A stretch of 64,000 nt of DNA from contig OZ242267.1 in assembly GCA_965207335.1 (NCBI GenBank), positions 1,612,001 to 1,676,000 of the forward strand. The letters run 5' to 3'. Source of the stretch: G965207335 sp965207335 (GTDB lineage Bacteria > Pseudomonadota > Gammaproteobacteria > PS1 > Pseudothioglobaceae). How positions within the stretch are numbered: position 1 is the stretch's first letter; each line of letters opens with the position of its first letter. The position numbers were made by a program, and so were the translations under genes. Below are positions 7,866 to 16,779 of the stretch, piece after piece. The notes beneath the pieces were generated by a model that made no database searches, was not told the DNA's origin, and was given only the letters and a program-made list of their open reading frames with translations.

Positions 7866-8049
7866 TTTACAAAATTTACAATTATATTTTGAAGTATTAA
7901 AACGCAACGGTGTTAGATTAGGTAATTACGGTTGGTGGTGGTATGTAAATGACACTGAGCTCTTAAAAACGCAATCGGCTTTAACAGGCGGTAAATGGTT
8001 TGATAAAGACCATGAAAAAGTAGTAAGATTTTATTTATTACAATTTTAA
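7846..8049 (+). CDS. Small aromatic-rich protein, unrecognised
   Basis: A 67-residue ORF overlapping the end of the ATPase gene by 20 bp, with its stop 14 bp before the prepilin start. The core LGNYGWWWYVND contains four consecutive aromatic residues, followed by a charged C-terminal part (DKDHEKVVRFYLLQF). No signal peptide or membrane helix is apparent. The region would otherwise be an unexplained gap of about 200 bp in a tightly packed operon, so coding is likely, but there is no clear ribosome binding site; translational coupling to the ATPase stop is possible. Function unknown. Confidence 0.45.
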   Translation: MLLIVNNLQNLQLYFEVLKRNGVRLGNYGWWWYVNDTELLKTQSALTGGKWFDKDHEKVVRFYLLQF

Positions 8050-8063
8050 AAAAGGAGAAAAAA

Positions 8064-8531
8064 ATGAAAAATAATAAAATAAAAAGTGAGGTGGGACAAA
8101 AACAAGGCGGTGCAATATTAAGCCTTGAGGTAGTAAGTTATATAGCTATTGTTGTAATAATAATCGGTGTTGGTTATAGCATATTTTCTAGCAATAAGGA
8201 CACTGGTAAAAACTTTATTGCCAAACAAGATGTATCTATAACTATGATAACAGCAATAGAAAATTGCCATGCTGTAACAGGAAATTTAGCATCTTGTGAT
8301 AAAACAGCACTACAAAATGCTGGTATGAGTGCTAAAACAGCTTTTGGTGATGATTTTACTGTTAGTGCTTTAGCAAATCAAATAACGCTTGTGTATCCAC
8401 TAGATAACTCTAACAAAGCTGATTCATTGGGTAGTGCAATGGCAGCATATATTAGTAGTAATTTTGATAGATCTGCATCGCCTACATACAACTCTTCAAC
8501 TGATGATTTAACTATTGTATATACAAGATGA
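8064..8531 (+). CDS. pilS: Major type IVB prepilin (PilS-like)
   Basis: A 155-residue prepilin with a strong RBS (AAAGGAG). A basic leader of about 16 residues ends at a G-G/A cleavage context followed by the hydrophobic helix AILSLEVVSYIAIVVIIIGV, with Glu at the conserved position. Two cysteines (NCHAV and ASCDK) could form a pilin disulfide. Leader length and a non-Phe first mature residue are typical of type IVB pilins such as PilS of R64. It is the only pilin in the operon with a strong independent RBS, which suits the major subunit. No prepilin peptidase gene (PilU-like) is seen in the window. Confidence 0.8.
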   Translation: MKNNKIKSEVGQKQGGAILSLEVVSYIAIVVIIIGVGYSIFSSNKDTGKNFIAKQDVSITMITAIENCHAVTGNLASCDKTALQNAGMSAKTAFGDDFTVSALANQITLVYPLDNSNKADSLGSAMAAYISSNFDRSASPTYNSSTDDLTIVYTR

Positions 8532-9652
8532 TAGAAATAGGCTATAAAGTCCATTATTTTGATAAAAACCGCTGGCAAAAATTATTTGTTGCCGGCAGTA
8601 AAGATAATATCGCCAAAATAATACAAGAATCTAAAATTAGTAAAATATCTAAGTCTGCTAGATTTAAGCAATCAAAAACAGATATTAATACTCAAATTAT
8701 TTTATTAAATAAGTTAAAAGGATACATTGCTAGCGGTGTTTCTACAAGTGATATTTTTAAACAAATATTAGACGATTTACCACAGTTTAAAACTAGCATA
8801 GCTAACTTTAATATCAAAATATCTGATTTTTTAGCACTATGTAAATTTAATGTTGATATTGTTAATATAGTTCGCTCTGCTGAGCTAGCAGGTGCTATTG
8901 GTGCTGGATTAGATGCTGCTTATCATTACATTAATACTAAAAAACAACAAGAAAAAGGCATTAAAAATACATTAAAACAAAATACTGTCGTGCTAATTTT
9001 AACTATATCTGGTTTATTAATTGCACCTAGTTTTTTCATAACAACACTACTAGACATTCAAAGTAGCGTAAGTATTAAAACAAATTTTGCCACAGATATT
9101 TTATTTTTTATTGCTAATTACAATTACATATTTTTTATAGTATTAACTGCCAGCTTTATTTTTATTGCAATTTATAAAGATAAAATAAAACAAATGTTGG
9201 CACAAGTCAAAATTTTTGACAAAATACAAGACTATTTTAAAGGCAATGAGGCTATTAATTTTTTAATTGTATTCTCACTGCTTTATAAAGAAGGCTTAGA
9301 TTTTCTTAAAATATTTAATACTATCAACCATAGTAGCAAAAAACAAACAACAATAGCAATAGCACAAAAATTAGCACAGGGCGTAAGTTTATCGCAAGCC
9401 ATTAGAGAGTCTGATTATCCAAAATGGTTTAAACAATCATTTGTTGGTTTTGAAAAAAATACTAACAAAAAAATACAATTAGATATTTTAGCAAAATTAA
9501 TTGAGATAGCTATAGAGGACATCAATAATAAAAATGAGCAAATTATTGTCATTATTGGTGGAGTAGTGCAATTATTAATACTAGCAACTATTGCATTAAT
9601 AATTTTTGGTTATATGCTACCTATAATGTCTGCAACAAGTAATATATTATGA
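8528..9652 (+). CDS. pilR: Inner-membrane pilus platform protein (PilR/PilC/GspF family)
   Basis: A 374-residue polytopic protein with the two-fold GspF layout: a cytoplasmic helical domain (about 1-140), a transmembrane pair (about 150-215), a second cytoplasmic helical domain with KQTTIAIAQKLAQGVSLSQA, and a C-terminal transmembrane helix (GGVVQLLILATIALIIFGYM). The repeated G-x-S-L/T-x-x-A-type segments (KGYIASGVSTSDIF and AQGVSLSQAI) are family marks. It anchors the ATPase and helps extract pilins. It overlaps the pilin genes on both sides by 4 bp, so the four pilin/platform ORFs are co-translated. Confidence 0.8.
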   Translation: MIEIGYKVHYFDKNRWQKLFVAGSKDNIAKIIQESKISKISKSARFKQSKTDINTQIILLNKLKGYIASGVSTSDIFKQILDDLPQFKTSIANFNIKISDFLALCKFNVDIVNIVRSAELAGAIGAGLDAAYHYINTKKQQEKGIKNTLKQNTVVLILTISGLLIAPSFFITTLLDIQSSVSIKTNFATDILFFIANYNYIFFIVLTASFIFIAIYKDKIKQMLAQVKIFDKIQDYFKGNEAINFLIVFSLLYKEGLDFLKIFNTINHSSKKQTTIAIAQKLAQGVSLSQAIRESDYPKWFKQSFVGFEKNTNKKIQLDILAKLIEIAIEDINNKNEQIIVIIGGVVQLLILATIALIIFGYMLPIMSATSNIL

Positions 9653-10017
9653 ATAAAAAAGAACAAGGTAACCTAAATTTAGAAGTATTATTTTTTATAA
9701 CAATACTAATATTGTTTGTTGTGTTATTTAGTGATTATAGCACAAAAATAGATAGTGTCTTAATAAGAGCAGCAATACTAGATATTAGCAATTTAGCGAA
9801 TAAAGGTAAACAAATAATTACTAAAAAATCGCCATTTGATACTAATTATATTACAACTAATGACTATATAGAAACAACCATACCGGTTAAAAACTTAACT
9901 AGCAAAATTGTGCAAACTAATAATATCGGCAATAACACAAAACTAAGAGCCTATTGGAGAACAGCAGATAGCAATGTACAACAATATTTTTATCAAAAAA
10001 GACTTTACAATGAATAA
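9649..10017 (+). CDS. Minor prepilin-like protein (pseudopilin)
   Basis: A 122-residue protein. A short charged leader (MNKKEQG) is followed by NLNLEVLFFITILILFVVLF, a prepilin-type N-terminal helix with Glu at position 5 after the Gly cleavage site. The rest is a small soluble domain. It overlaps the platform gene (4 bp) and the next prepilin gene (8 bp). It is probably a minor pilin that primes assembly or sits at the pilus tip. No exact family member recognised. Confidence 0.6.
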   Translation: MNKKEQGNLNLEVLFFITILILFVVLFSDYSTKIDSVLIRAAILDISNLANKGKQIITKKSPFDTNYITTNDYIETTIPVKNLTSKIVQTNNIGNNTKLRAYWRTADSNVQQYFYQKRLYNE

Positions 10018-10852
10018 CAAAGAGAGACAACAAGGCAACATACTAAGTTTAGAACTACTAGCATTTATAATAGTAGCTAGTATAGTGCTACCTTATTTAT
10101 TACAAGCTAGGCTAACAGGTAGAGACGATGACAATAAAGCACTTATTGATGAAGTGCATATACTTGGCATAGCAGCACAAAATTATTACTCTGAATATAG
10201 TATATTCCCAGACCTTACTAATAATTGTGCTAATGCTCTTAATGAGCTAGATAATGCTACTAATAGTTTTATTTCCGGTATTGATAATACATCACCATGG
10301 GGCAAGCAATACAATTTTAGTTGCACTGATAAACTATTTACAATCACAACAGCACTAGACAATACAAATGCCGTCATAGTTGCTAATAAACTAGCAGCAA
10401 CCACAGTTAGTGGTGCAACAATTACTACTAATATACCTATTCCATCTTATATACCAGTATTAAGCTCATTTCTAGCACTAAATGCCAGTAGCTCATTTGA
10501 TGCTAGAAGTAAAAAAATAATAAATGTTGCTGATATAGAATTAGCAACAAGCACAGGGTTAACTGCTAGTGATACGCTACTAGATTTATTTTATAAACAA
10601 GGCAAGTATTTTACTGTTACAAACGGCGAGCAAGTAGATAAGCCAGAGTGTCCTACTCACTTGCAGCAAAGCATTCATTTAGCATTAGTTGGACTTGTGG
10701 CTAGCAATACTAAGATACCATATGCTAACCCGTCATATATAGCAGATGAGGATAGCATTAGTTGGACTATTGGTATAGATGTATATACAGAGGATGGACT
10801 TACAACAGGGGCTACTGGCACTTATGCACTAGCAATAATTAATTGCTCTTAA
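10010..10852 (+). CDS. Large minor prepilin, PilV-like
   Basis: A 280-residue protein from the ATG at 10010, which places the leader MNNKERQQG before a prepilin helix (NILSLELLAFIIVASIVLPY). An upstream in-frame Met lies inside the preceding gene and would give an overlong leader. A long extracellular Ser/Thr/Ala-rich domain with several Cys follows (NNCANAL, FSCTD, KPECPTH, IINCS). Order after PilS and PilR and the large C-terminal domain match PilV, the tip adhesin of type IVB pili that decides recipient recognition. No shufflon repeats are visible in the gene itself. Confidence 0.65.
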   Translation: MNNKERQQGNILSLELLAFIIVASIVLPYLLQARLTGRDDDNKALIDEVHILGIAAQNYYSEYSIFPDLTNNCANALNELDNATNSFISGIDNTSPWGKQYNFSCTDKLFTITTALDNTNAVIVANKLAATTVSGATITTNIPIPSYIPVLSSFLALNASSSFDARSKKIINVADIELATSTGLTASDTLLDLFYKQGKYFTVTNGEQVDKPECPTHLQQSIHLALVGLVASNTKIPYANPSYIADEDSISWTIGIDVYTEDGLTTGATGTYALAIINCS

Positions 10853-10856
10853 TAAT

Positions 10857-11723
10857 ATGAAAATAACTACAATAATATTTATATCTTTATATCTTTTATC
10901 TTATATCAGCACGGCTGTGGTGGTAGATGAATTTTCTAACACTAAAGAAAATAATGAAAAAGGTATTACTAATCTTAATGCAGTGCAAACAGCGTTTAAT
11001 ACCAGTTCAGCAACCGCTAATATTAAAACTTGTTACTATTCACCAAATACAATTTGTAAGATAAGAATTAGAGAAAGAATGCCGACTGTAATTAAATTAC
11101 CAAGCAAAATAGTTAGTTGGGTTTTAGGAGACGGTAGAAACTTTAAAGTAGTTGTACTAAATAAAGAAAATAATTTACTCAGTTTATCTGCTATTTTTGC
11201 TGGCATTGATACTAATTTAACGCTAATATCTGTTGATAATAAATTATTCCCTTTTTATATCCGTGTGGACAGCATTAAAAGTGATTATTTATCAGATTTT
11301 GTTGTTCGTGTTGTTGATACAACTGCATTAAAAAGCTTGCAACCAAAATTAACAACAAATGCAGATAATAAAACAGCAAAAATAACAGATAAATTACAAG
11401 AAAAAATAATCAACGAATATTTAAACAAAAAACCAGAAATTAAGGCAGAAAACATTAATTTTAATTATCAAATAAATAGCAAAAATAAAACATTATTACC
11501 TAAGGCTATTTTTGATGATGGTTTTTGGACTTATTTTAAATACGGTGACAAGGATATGACAGCTGTTACTAACTTGCCCGTAATTTATAAAGTCATTGAC
11601 GGTTACGATACACCCATTAATAGTCGCATTGAAGGCGGTAATTTAATTGTTGAGTCTATATCAGATAAATGGACTATTAGAGCAGGCGAGTTATATGCTT
11701 GTGTGAGCAAAAAGGATAACTAA
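10857..11723 (+). CDS. virB9: VirB9/TrbG-family T4SS outer-core protein
   Basis: A 288-residue protein with a signal peptide (TTIIFISLYLLSYISTA). The VirB9 N-domain includes IKTCYYSPNTICKI, MPTVIKLPSKIVSWVLGD and a C-terminal beta domain with DDGFWTYFKYGD, LPVIYKVIDGYDTPINSRIE and WTIRAGELYACV. The D-G-x-x-T-Y-F-x-F/Y and L-P-x-x-x-x-V segments are standard VirB9 marks. It forms the outer-membrane core with VirB7 and VirB10. The signal-peptide DNA again holds the 16-mer ATATCTTTATATCTTT (10881..10896). Start chosen at 10857, 5 bp after the pilV-like stop. Confidence 0.85.
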   Translation: MKITTIIFISLYLLSYISTAVVVDEFSNTKENNEKGITNLNAVQTAFNTSSATANIKTCYYSPNTICKIRIRERMPTVIKLPSKIVSWVLGDGRNFKVVVLNKENNLLSLSAIFAGIDTNLTLISVDNKLFPFYIRVDSIKSDYLSDFVVRVVDTTALKSLQPKLTTNADNKTAKITDKLQEKIINEYLNKKPEIKAENINFNYQINSKNKTLLPKAIFDDGFWTYFKYGDKDMTAVTNLPVIYKVIDGYDTPINSRIEGGNLIVESISDKWTIRAGELYACVSKKDN

Positions 11724-11725
11724 TT

Positions 11726-12874
11726 ATGGGTGATGCTAAAACACCAACACTAACTAAAATAATGGATGTTAAGGCCATAAAAAATAATAAGAAATTAATT
11801 ATTATAATAGCAGTAATAGTAATAATAGCGCTTGCTATTTTAATAACTTTTATAATAATAAATAATAACAAAAATACACAGCAAAATAAAACTAAAATTC
11901 AATTTACTGGCAAGAGTTTTGATTATAGTTTTTTAAATCCATTTACTAGTAGTCCTAAAACAACAGTAGCACCAAAACCAACAAAAACCATAGTTGTAGC
12001 AACAAAAACTATAACAACAAAAATAACAACAAAAACCATAAAAAAATCAGACACTACAATATCTAATCTATTTTATTTAGATAAAACAACATCACAAATT
12101 AAAATTGACAGTGCCAATATCAACAAACACTTACAACAAGCCAATAATTCAACAGAAATTAAAACTTATTATAAATTTAATAAAAACACTAATAATCAAG
12201 ACTTAAGCAATATTGATACTCATTACAACGATGACATACAGCGAGCAGATGCCACTTATCCAGTTGATTTTAGCAGAGTGCTTACACTAGATAGACAAAT
12301 ACCAGCAATACTAATTAATGATATTAATAGCTCTTTATCAGGCAGAGTGTTAGCACAAGTTGAAAATAATATTTATGCCGCACATGGTGATCTTATTTTA
12401 ATACCTGTCGGTTCTAAGCTTATTGGACAATACAAATCTTTAGACAAAATAGGCGACAACCGCTTGCAAATCAACTGGCAAAGAATTATAACCCCTAAAG
12501 GCATTAATATTAGTATAAACATTGATACTGTTGACTCTATGGGTAGAAGTGGTATTGGCGGCGAAGTAGATAATCGTTATATTGATAGATACGGATTATC
12601 ACTACTTATATCAACTATTAATGCTGCTGCACTATATAACATAGAAACTACCGCAGATAAAGTAATATTCATAAATTCTTTTGGTAAAGAACTAACAGAG
12701 CTTACATCAAAGATATTAGCACAAAACATTAATATTAGGCCGGTTATAAAAATACCTCACGGCACAAGAATTTTAGTAACTGCCGTTAGAGATATACATT
12801 TTAGAAATATTGCTGGCAATATAGTTATCCAAGCATTTAATTTTGAGGAGACAAAAAATGAGCAAATTAATTAA
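11726..12874 (+). CDS. virB10: VirB10/TrbI-family T4SS core protein
   Basis: A 382-residue protein with a basic cytoplasmic N-terminus, one transmembrane helix (LIIIIAVIVIIALAILITFI), a Lys/Thr-rich periplasmic linker where Pro-rich sequence is usual, and the TrbI/VirB10 C-terminal domain: IPAILINDINSSLSGRVLAQ, LILIPVGSKLIGQYKS, RLQINWQRIITPKG, and IPHGTRILVTAVRDI near the end. VirB10 spans both membranes, senses ATP use and gates the outer-membrane channel. It overlaps the following adhesin-like gene by 17 bp. Confidence 0.9.
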   Translation: MGDAKTPTLTKIMDVKAIKNNKKLIIIIAVIVIIALAILITFIIINNNKNTQQNKTKIQFTGKSFDYSFLNPFTSSPKTTVAPKPTKTIVVATKTITTKITTKTIKKSDTTISNLFYLDKTTSQIKIDSANINKHLQQANNSTEIKTYYKFNKNTNNQDLSNIDTHYNDDIQRADATYPVDFSRVLTLDRQIPAILINDINSSLSGRVLAQVENNIYAAHGDLILIPVGSKLIGQYKSLDKIGDNRLQINWQRIITPKGINISINIDTVDSMGRSGIGGEVDNRYIDRYGLSLLISTINAAALYNIETTADKVIFINSFGKELTELTSKILAQNINIRPVIKIPHGTRILVTAVRDIHFRNIAGNIVIQAFNFEETKNEQIN

Positions 12875-14849
12875 ATTATTTATTATTTTACTAATAATAA
12901 ATACTACTTACGCCCTTGATGATAAGCCAGAGAACAGTAAAGATGAGGATATGATTATTTTACAAATACAAACTATTGAGCCTATTATTGTCAAAAAAAC
13001 TCGTATTGTAAAAGCAAAGTTTACAGACCTTAAACAAGAGGCTATTAATATTGGCATTAATGATTTATATTTATCTGGGCAAATACAATATACGCCAAAA
13101 AATAAAAAGTGGATGGGCTTAGAAATAAATTGGCAGTCATTAGAGGACAACGCAACAAACGATAAAAAATATATAGCATTTACACAAAGTGCCAAGTCTA
13201 AGATTTTAACAGATGACAAGAGAATTGAACCACCTACAGAACTAAGCATGCAAATCAATAAACAAATGCTAATTGATGCTATATCTAAAATGCAAACTAA
13301 AGAAAAAAAACTAGTAGCACTAGATGAAAATACTATTACCTCACTTAATAAAGACAATAAACAAACAACACTAGCACAAACTGGCAATAATGGCGATGAT
13401 TCTAATATTAGCTCACTCTTACCAGATTCGCAATTAAATGCAACACAAGAGGACACTACTACATCACAAGCAACAAAAGAATGCCCTATAAGATATAGTA
13501 TTAGTGATTTAAAAGCATACGCGCAAGAACGCAGGGATACTGTAGATAGTAAAGGTAATACTGTTGTTGTTGGTAATTGCTTAGACAATGGAACTATTTA
13601 CGAGCTAGCAAAAACTTATGGCACGCCTTGCAGGGTAGTGGCTGACCCAGTGCAAGATATTATTTATCAAGCATACCGCATAACAGGTGTTGTTGATAGT
13701 GTTGATACTGTTGTTAGAGACTGCAAAGTTGATTATGCTAGTAATACTATTGCTGTGCTAACTACAACAGACCAATGTAGTCCAATACATCAACTAGACA
13801 CGGCTGTATCGCATGAGACCTCTCGCAAGTATTATTTATTAAATAGCGCTAATGTCCATTTAACTAATTGCGCCATAAACGGCATAATTTATAATCACCA
13901 AAAAACAATATGCAGTTACGATTTACAAGTAAGCGATGGTTTTGCTATTCCACAAGTTAAAACATATATAACCCTAAGTGATAATAGCGAGCTAACTGTG
14001 CAAAATTGTAGCACAGAAAGCAGCACTCAATTACCAATAATAGCGATAGAATGCACAGGCTCACAAAGATACAATCACGATTTTAGCACCCAAATATCAT
14101 ATCTTAACAAACAAAAGTGGGTGCGTAATCCTTATGATAATAATAATCTAGTAAAAGTAAATGATTGTCAAATATCAGCAACTACATTTACCCACCTAGA
14201 AACCACTGCTGGTTGCACACCAATTTATGAAGACCATAACTTACTAACAAATCAAAGATATAAAACATATATAGAAGATGGCACAGCAACGATATACTTA
14301 GATACTATTTGTGGCTCATCTTATCAAATACCATATACACCAGCTACCATATCTTTATCAAATAATGGTGATACAAAAACTAAACAATATATTAGACTTG
14401 ATGGAACAGTATATAACAGAGCAGAAACAACAAGCAGTGTAAGTTGGACAACCCCCGGCAACCATACATGGACTGTGCCAAGCGACATAACACAAATATA
14501 TGTAACTGTAAGAGGTGGGCAAGGTGGGCAAGGTGGTGCATCGTATGGGTTTTCTTGTTATTTAGAAATTGGCGGTAGCGGTGGCGATAGTAGTATATTA
14601 GATATTATTGGGGTTGGTAGTAGTGGTAGTGGTTGGTCTGCTACTTGTCCTAGCGATGGCGACCATAGTTATGAAAGTGCACTTGCAGGAGTTGCTTTTA
14701 TTCCAGTGACTGTATCTGATTATAAAAATGTTAATGCTGGACAAAGTATAAGTATTACAGTTGGTAGTGGAGGTGGTGGGGTAACTTTAAGGTTTCCTCT
14801 AATTAAAGGTAGTGATGGTGTTAGTGGTTATGCAACAATTAAATACTAA
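12858..14849 (+). CDS. Large secreted Cys-rich protein with Gly-rich adhesin-like C-terminus
   Basis: About 663 residues from the ATG at 12858 (GAGGAG upstream; signal peptide LIKLFIILLIINTTYA). The N-terminal about 200 residues are charged and predicted non-globular in part. The middle (about 205-510) has regularly spaced cysteines, many followed by short N-G-x-I-Y type turns (NCLDNGTIY, NCAINGIIY), suggesting a diverged disulfide-stabilised repeat. The C-terminus begins HTWTVPSDITQIYVTVRGG and is Gly-rich, ending GYATIKY; this resembles Gly-rich domains at the ends of phage tail and receptor-binding proteins. Role inferred: surface or tip adhesin for mating-pair formation. Family not recognised by name. 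Confidence 0.6.
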   Translation: MSKLIKLFIILLIINTTYALDDKPENSKDEDMIILQIQTIEPIIVKKTRIVKAKFTDLKQEAINIGINDLYLSGQIQYTPKNKKWMGLEINWQSLEDNATNDKKYIAFTQSAKSKILTDDKRIEPPTELSMQINKQMLIDAISKMQTKEKKLVALDENTITSLNKDNKQTTLAQTGNNGDDSNISSLLPDSQLNATQEDTTTSQATKECPIRYSISDLKAYAQERRDTVDSKGNTVVVGNCLDNGTIYELAKTYGTPCRVVADPVQDIIYQAYRITGVVDSVDTVVRDCKVDYASNTIAVLTTTDQCSPIHQLDTAVSHETSRKYYLLNSANVHLTNCAINGIIYNHQKTICSYDLQVSDGFAIPQVKTYITLSDNSELTVQNCSTESSTQLPIIAIECTGSQRYNHDFSTQISYLNKQKWVRNPYDNNNLVKVNDCQISATTFTHLETTAGCTPIYEDHNLLTNQRYKTYIEDGTATIYLDTICGSSYQIPYTPATISLSNNGDTKTKQYIRLDGTVYNRAETTSSVSWTTPGNHTWTVPSDITQIYVTVRGGQGGQGGASYGFSCYLEIGGSGGDSSILDIIGVGSSGSGWSATCPSDGDHSYESALAGVAFIPVTVSDYKNVNAGQSISITVGSGGGGVTLRFPLIKGSDGVSGYATIKY

Positions 14850-14893
14850 AATGAATACTATTTTTAACGCCCAAATCAAGTTATATGGCAATT

Positions 14894-15024
14894 ATGCTAT
14901 TTTTAGTAATGTGCTTAAAACCGCACTGCAGGCTGTGATGGACAAGTAAAAGGCAAAAAATGGCTTCGTAGAATGCGGTATTTTGAATGATTAGGGGTTA
15001 AGAGATATAAGGGTAAGGGTTAAA
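14894..15024 (+). repeat. Inverted-repeat block, left copy (homologous to 19681..19805 on the other strand)
   Basis: The stretch containing AAAACCGCACTGCAGGCTGT, TGCGGTATTT and GATTAGGGGTTAAGAGAT aligns over about 125 bp, with scattered changes, to the reverse complement of 19681..19805. It begins 45 bp after the adhesin-like gene stop. No convincing gene lies in it. Confidence 0.75.
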
Positions 15025-15054
15025 AATAGTTATTTTAATACAAAAGGAGTTACT

Positions 15055-15345
15055 ATGAGATACAAAAATATTTTTAATTATGCCCTTGCCATGTATCTTA
15101 TTAAATTATTTTTTTTCCCTTTTTTAGCACCAATAGCCTTTTTGCTTGGCATATTTTTAGGTATTGAAATCAATTATGGAAATGTAGGACATTATATTAA
15201 TTTAATAGGACCTCAAGAGATTGACATATTAATAAAATTATGGCTTATTTTTGGCACACTAATAAGTATGTTTAATGTTATCTTTTACATCTCTAATAAG
15301 TTTTTCACCAAAAGATATGAAAAAATAGACAAAGATTTTGAATAA
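15055..15345 (+). CDS. Small membrane protein, two TM helices, unrecognised
   Basis: A 96-residue protein with a good RBS (AAAGGAG, 15041..15047). It has two hydrophobic helices (ALAMYLIKLFFFPFLAPIAF and LIKLWLIFGTLISMFNVIFY) and a lysine-rich cytoplasmic tail. The stop overlaps the ATG of the next ORF (TAATG). It sits in the accessory patch between the core T4SS genes and virB11. Function unknown; it could be an entry-exclusion or immunity-type membrane protein judging only by position and size. Confidence 0.6.
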   Translation: MRYKNIFNYALAMYLIKLFFFPFLAPIAFLLGIFLGIEINYGNVGHYINLIGPQEIDILIKLWLIFGTLISMFNVIFYISNKFFTKRYEKIDKDFE

Positions 15346-15569
15346 TGAACAATATGGATAATTTTTGGTTTAAAAAAAAATATACCCCTCAAGACTTGGA
15401 TAAAAGCGACTGGCGTTATGGAAAAACAGACATTCGCGATGAACTTCCTTATCTTGATATATGGATAGTAGATGGTGGAAATACAAATACTAAATTATGC
15501 GTTGAAGCTCAAAACGAATACGGGTTACCTAGAGTATCAGAGTTATTTTTAGATGTAGAGAATTTATAA
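15345..15569 (+). CDS. Small acidic soluble protein, unrecognised
   Basis: A 74-residue protein coupled to the preceding membrane protein by a TAATG overlap; an alternative start lies at 15354. It contains KKYTPQDLDKSDWRYGKTDI and a hydrophobic YLDIWIVDGGN strand. No signal peptide. The tight coupling suggests it works with the 96-residue membrane protein. No family recognised. Confidence 0.5.
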   Translation: MNNMDNFWFKKKYTPQDLDKSDWRYGKTDIRDELPYLDIWIVDGGNTNTKLCVEAQNEYGLPRVSELFLDVENL

Positions 15570-15598
15570 TTAATTGACATCAGCCCAAAAATAAAAAT

Positions 15599-15769
15599 AT
15601 GCGTAATAAGTTAATATGTTTTATGTGCAGTTTTCAAGGTTGTAAATATAAAATTTTAATAAAAAATGATATAAAACCAATTTGTGAATACTGCAAGCAA
15701 CTAATATACAACGATGGAGCAAGGTTTAAAGAAGTAAAGAATTTAAAAGAATTAAAAAAGGAGGTGTAA
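15599..15769 (+). CDS. 56-aa putative zinc-finger protein
   Basis: A short ORF with two Cys pairs: ICFMCSFQGC near the start and ICEYCKQ in the middle, then a basic helical tail (FKEVKNLKELKKEV). The C-x2-C ... C-x2-C arrangement suggests a small treble-clef or zinc-ribbon fold. It lies in what would otherwise be an empty 290-bp gap between two coding genes. No strong ribosome binding site is visible, so confidence is moderate. Possible roles include a DNA-binding regulator of the accessory patch. Confidence 0.5.
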   Translation: MRNKLICFMCSFQGCKYKILIKNDIKPICEYCKQLIYNDGARFKEVKNLKELKKEV

Positions 15770-15859
15770 GGCAAAATAATATAAATAATAAAAAACAGGG
15801 TATTTATTACCCAAACAACAAGCCAAAGACTAATTTTAATAAAATAAGGAGAATATAAA

Positions 15860-16762
15860 ATGGCAAATAAAATGATAGAAAAATATAACAAAATAGTAGG
15901 TAACACCATAGCGGATGCAATAGACAAGCATCCTAATTGGCAAATTATGATTAATGATAATAAAGCAGTTAATATATCAGGTGATACACCTGTTGCATAT
16001 AATGGCGTTAATGCTATTAATTTAGCAATAACAAGTGCTAATAGGGGCTATAAAGATAATCGCTTTATGACTAGAAACCAAGCAGAAAAAGCCGGGTTTA
16101 GCATTAAAGACGATGCCAAAGCAACAGCAATATCTTATACCAGCCCAATGGAGCGAAGCATTGTTAAAGATGGTGTGACTAAAACAGTAAAAATACCATT
16201 TATTCGCATTGGGTATGTTTACAACGCTCAGGATATAAAAGGCATAGCTAAAGCACCAACTAAAGAAAGTAACACTGCTACGGTTGGACTTAATGCTGCA
16301 ACTTTAATTAAAAAATCAAATATCAAAGTTGTGCGAAAGGGTACAAAGGTGTTTTATGATGCTAAAAATAAAACTATTGTGCTACCAGTAAAATTATCAA
16401 ACAATGCTTTAGTATCTACCTATGCTGTTGTTGCTAGTAAAGTTGCAGTTGAACAGAACTATATAAACGATAGCAAAGATATGCAGCAATTTAAAACTCA
16501 AATGGCAGCAACCTTAATTGCACATAAAGCAGGGGCAAGTTTTGAGCCAAAAGGTATAGGCAAGTTTAATAGATTTAATACTGATTTTTTAAGAAGTGAT
16601 GAGAGTATGAAGTCTATTCGCTCTAGTGCTAAAATTGCTAATTTTGTTATGGAGGGTAAAGCCTTTACAATGACAAAGGATAAGGTAAGTCAAACACCAT
16701 CACAAGAACTAAAAGCAAGGCAAGTTAAAGAAAAATCACAAGTGCAAGGAATAGGCTTGTAA
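15860..16762 (+). CDS. ArdC N-domain-like protein (antirestriction / ssDNA-binding)
   Basis: A 300-residue protein with RBS AAGGAG. The first about 150 residues follow the ArdC/TraC-primase N-terminal pattern: a helix (MIEKYNKIVGNTIADAIDKH), then P-V-A-Y-N-G-V-N-A-I-N-L, FMTRNQAEKAGFSIKDDAKA and IPFIRIGYVYNAQDI. This is the P-x-x-x-Y-x-G-x-N ... W/F-M-T-x-x-Q-A pattern of the family, which binds single-stranded DNA and in plasmids protects incoming DNA from restriction. The second half is lysine-rich and lacks the HExxH metalloprotease motif of full ArdC, so it is not a complete ArdC. A truncated relative lies at 16989..17168. Confidence 0.6.
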   Translation: MANKMIEKYNKIVGNTIADAIDKHPNWQIMINDNKAVNISGDTPVAYNGVNAINLAITSANRGYKDNRFMTRNQAEKAGFSIKDDAKATAISYTSPMERSIVKDGVTKTVKIPFIRIGYVYNAQDIKGIAKAPTKESNTATVGLNAATLIKKSNIKVVRKGTKVFYDAKNKTIVLPVKLSNNALVSTYAVVASKVAVEQNYINDSKDMQQFKTQMAATLIAHKAGASFEPKGIGKFNRFNTDFLRSDESMKSIRSSAKIANFVMEGKAFTMTKDKVSQTPSQELKARQVKEKSQVQGIGL

Positions 16763-16779
16763 TTTTAACTATTATAATC

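Noticed and set aside
10010..10852. Shufflon-type variable end in the PilV-like gene
   Set aside because: No short inverted recombination sites or alternative 3' segments were seen around the gene; the only inverted blocks nearby follow the later adhesin-like gene.
12908..13588. 226-aa minus-strand ORF within the adhesin-like gene
   Set aside because: Antisense shadow in a long AT-rich gene with no signal or domain of its own.
14851..14949. 32-aa ORF after the adhesin-like gene
   Set aside because: It covers part of the 125-bp inverted-repeat block, has no clear RBS, and the homologous right-hand block does not preserve the frame.
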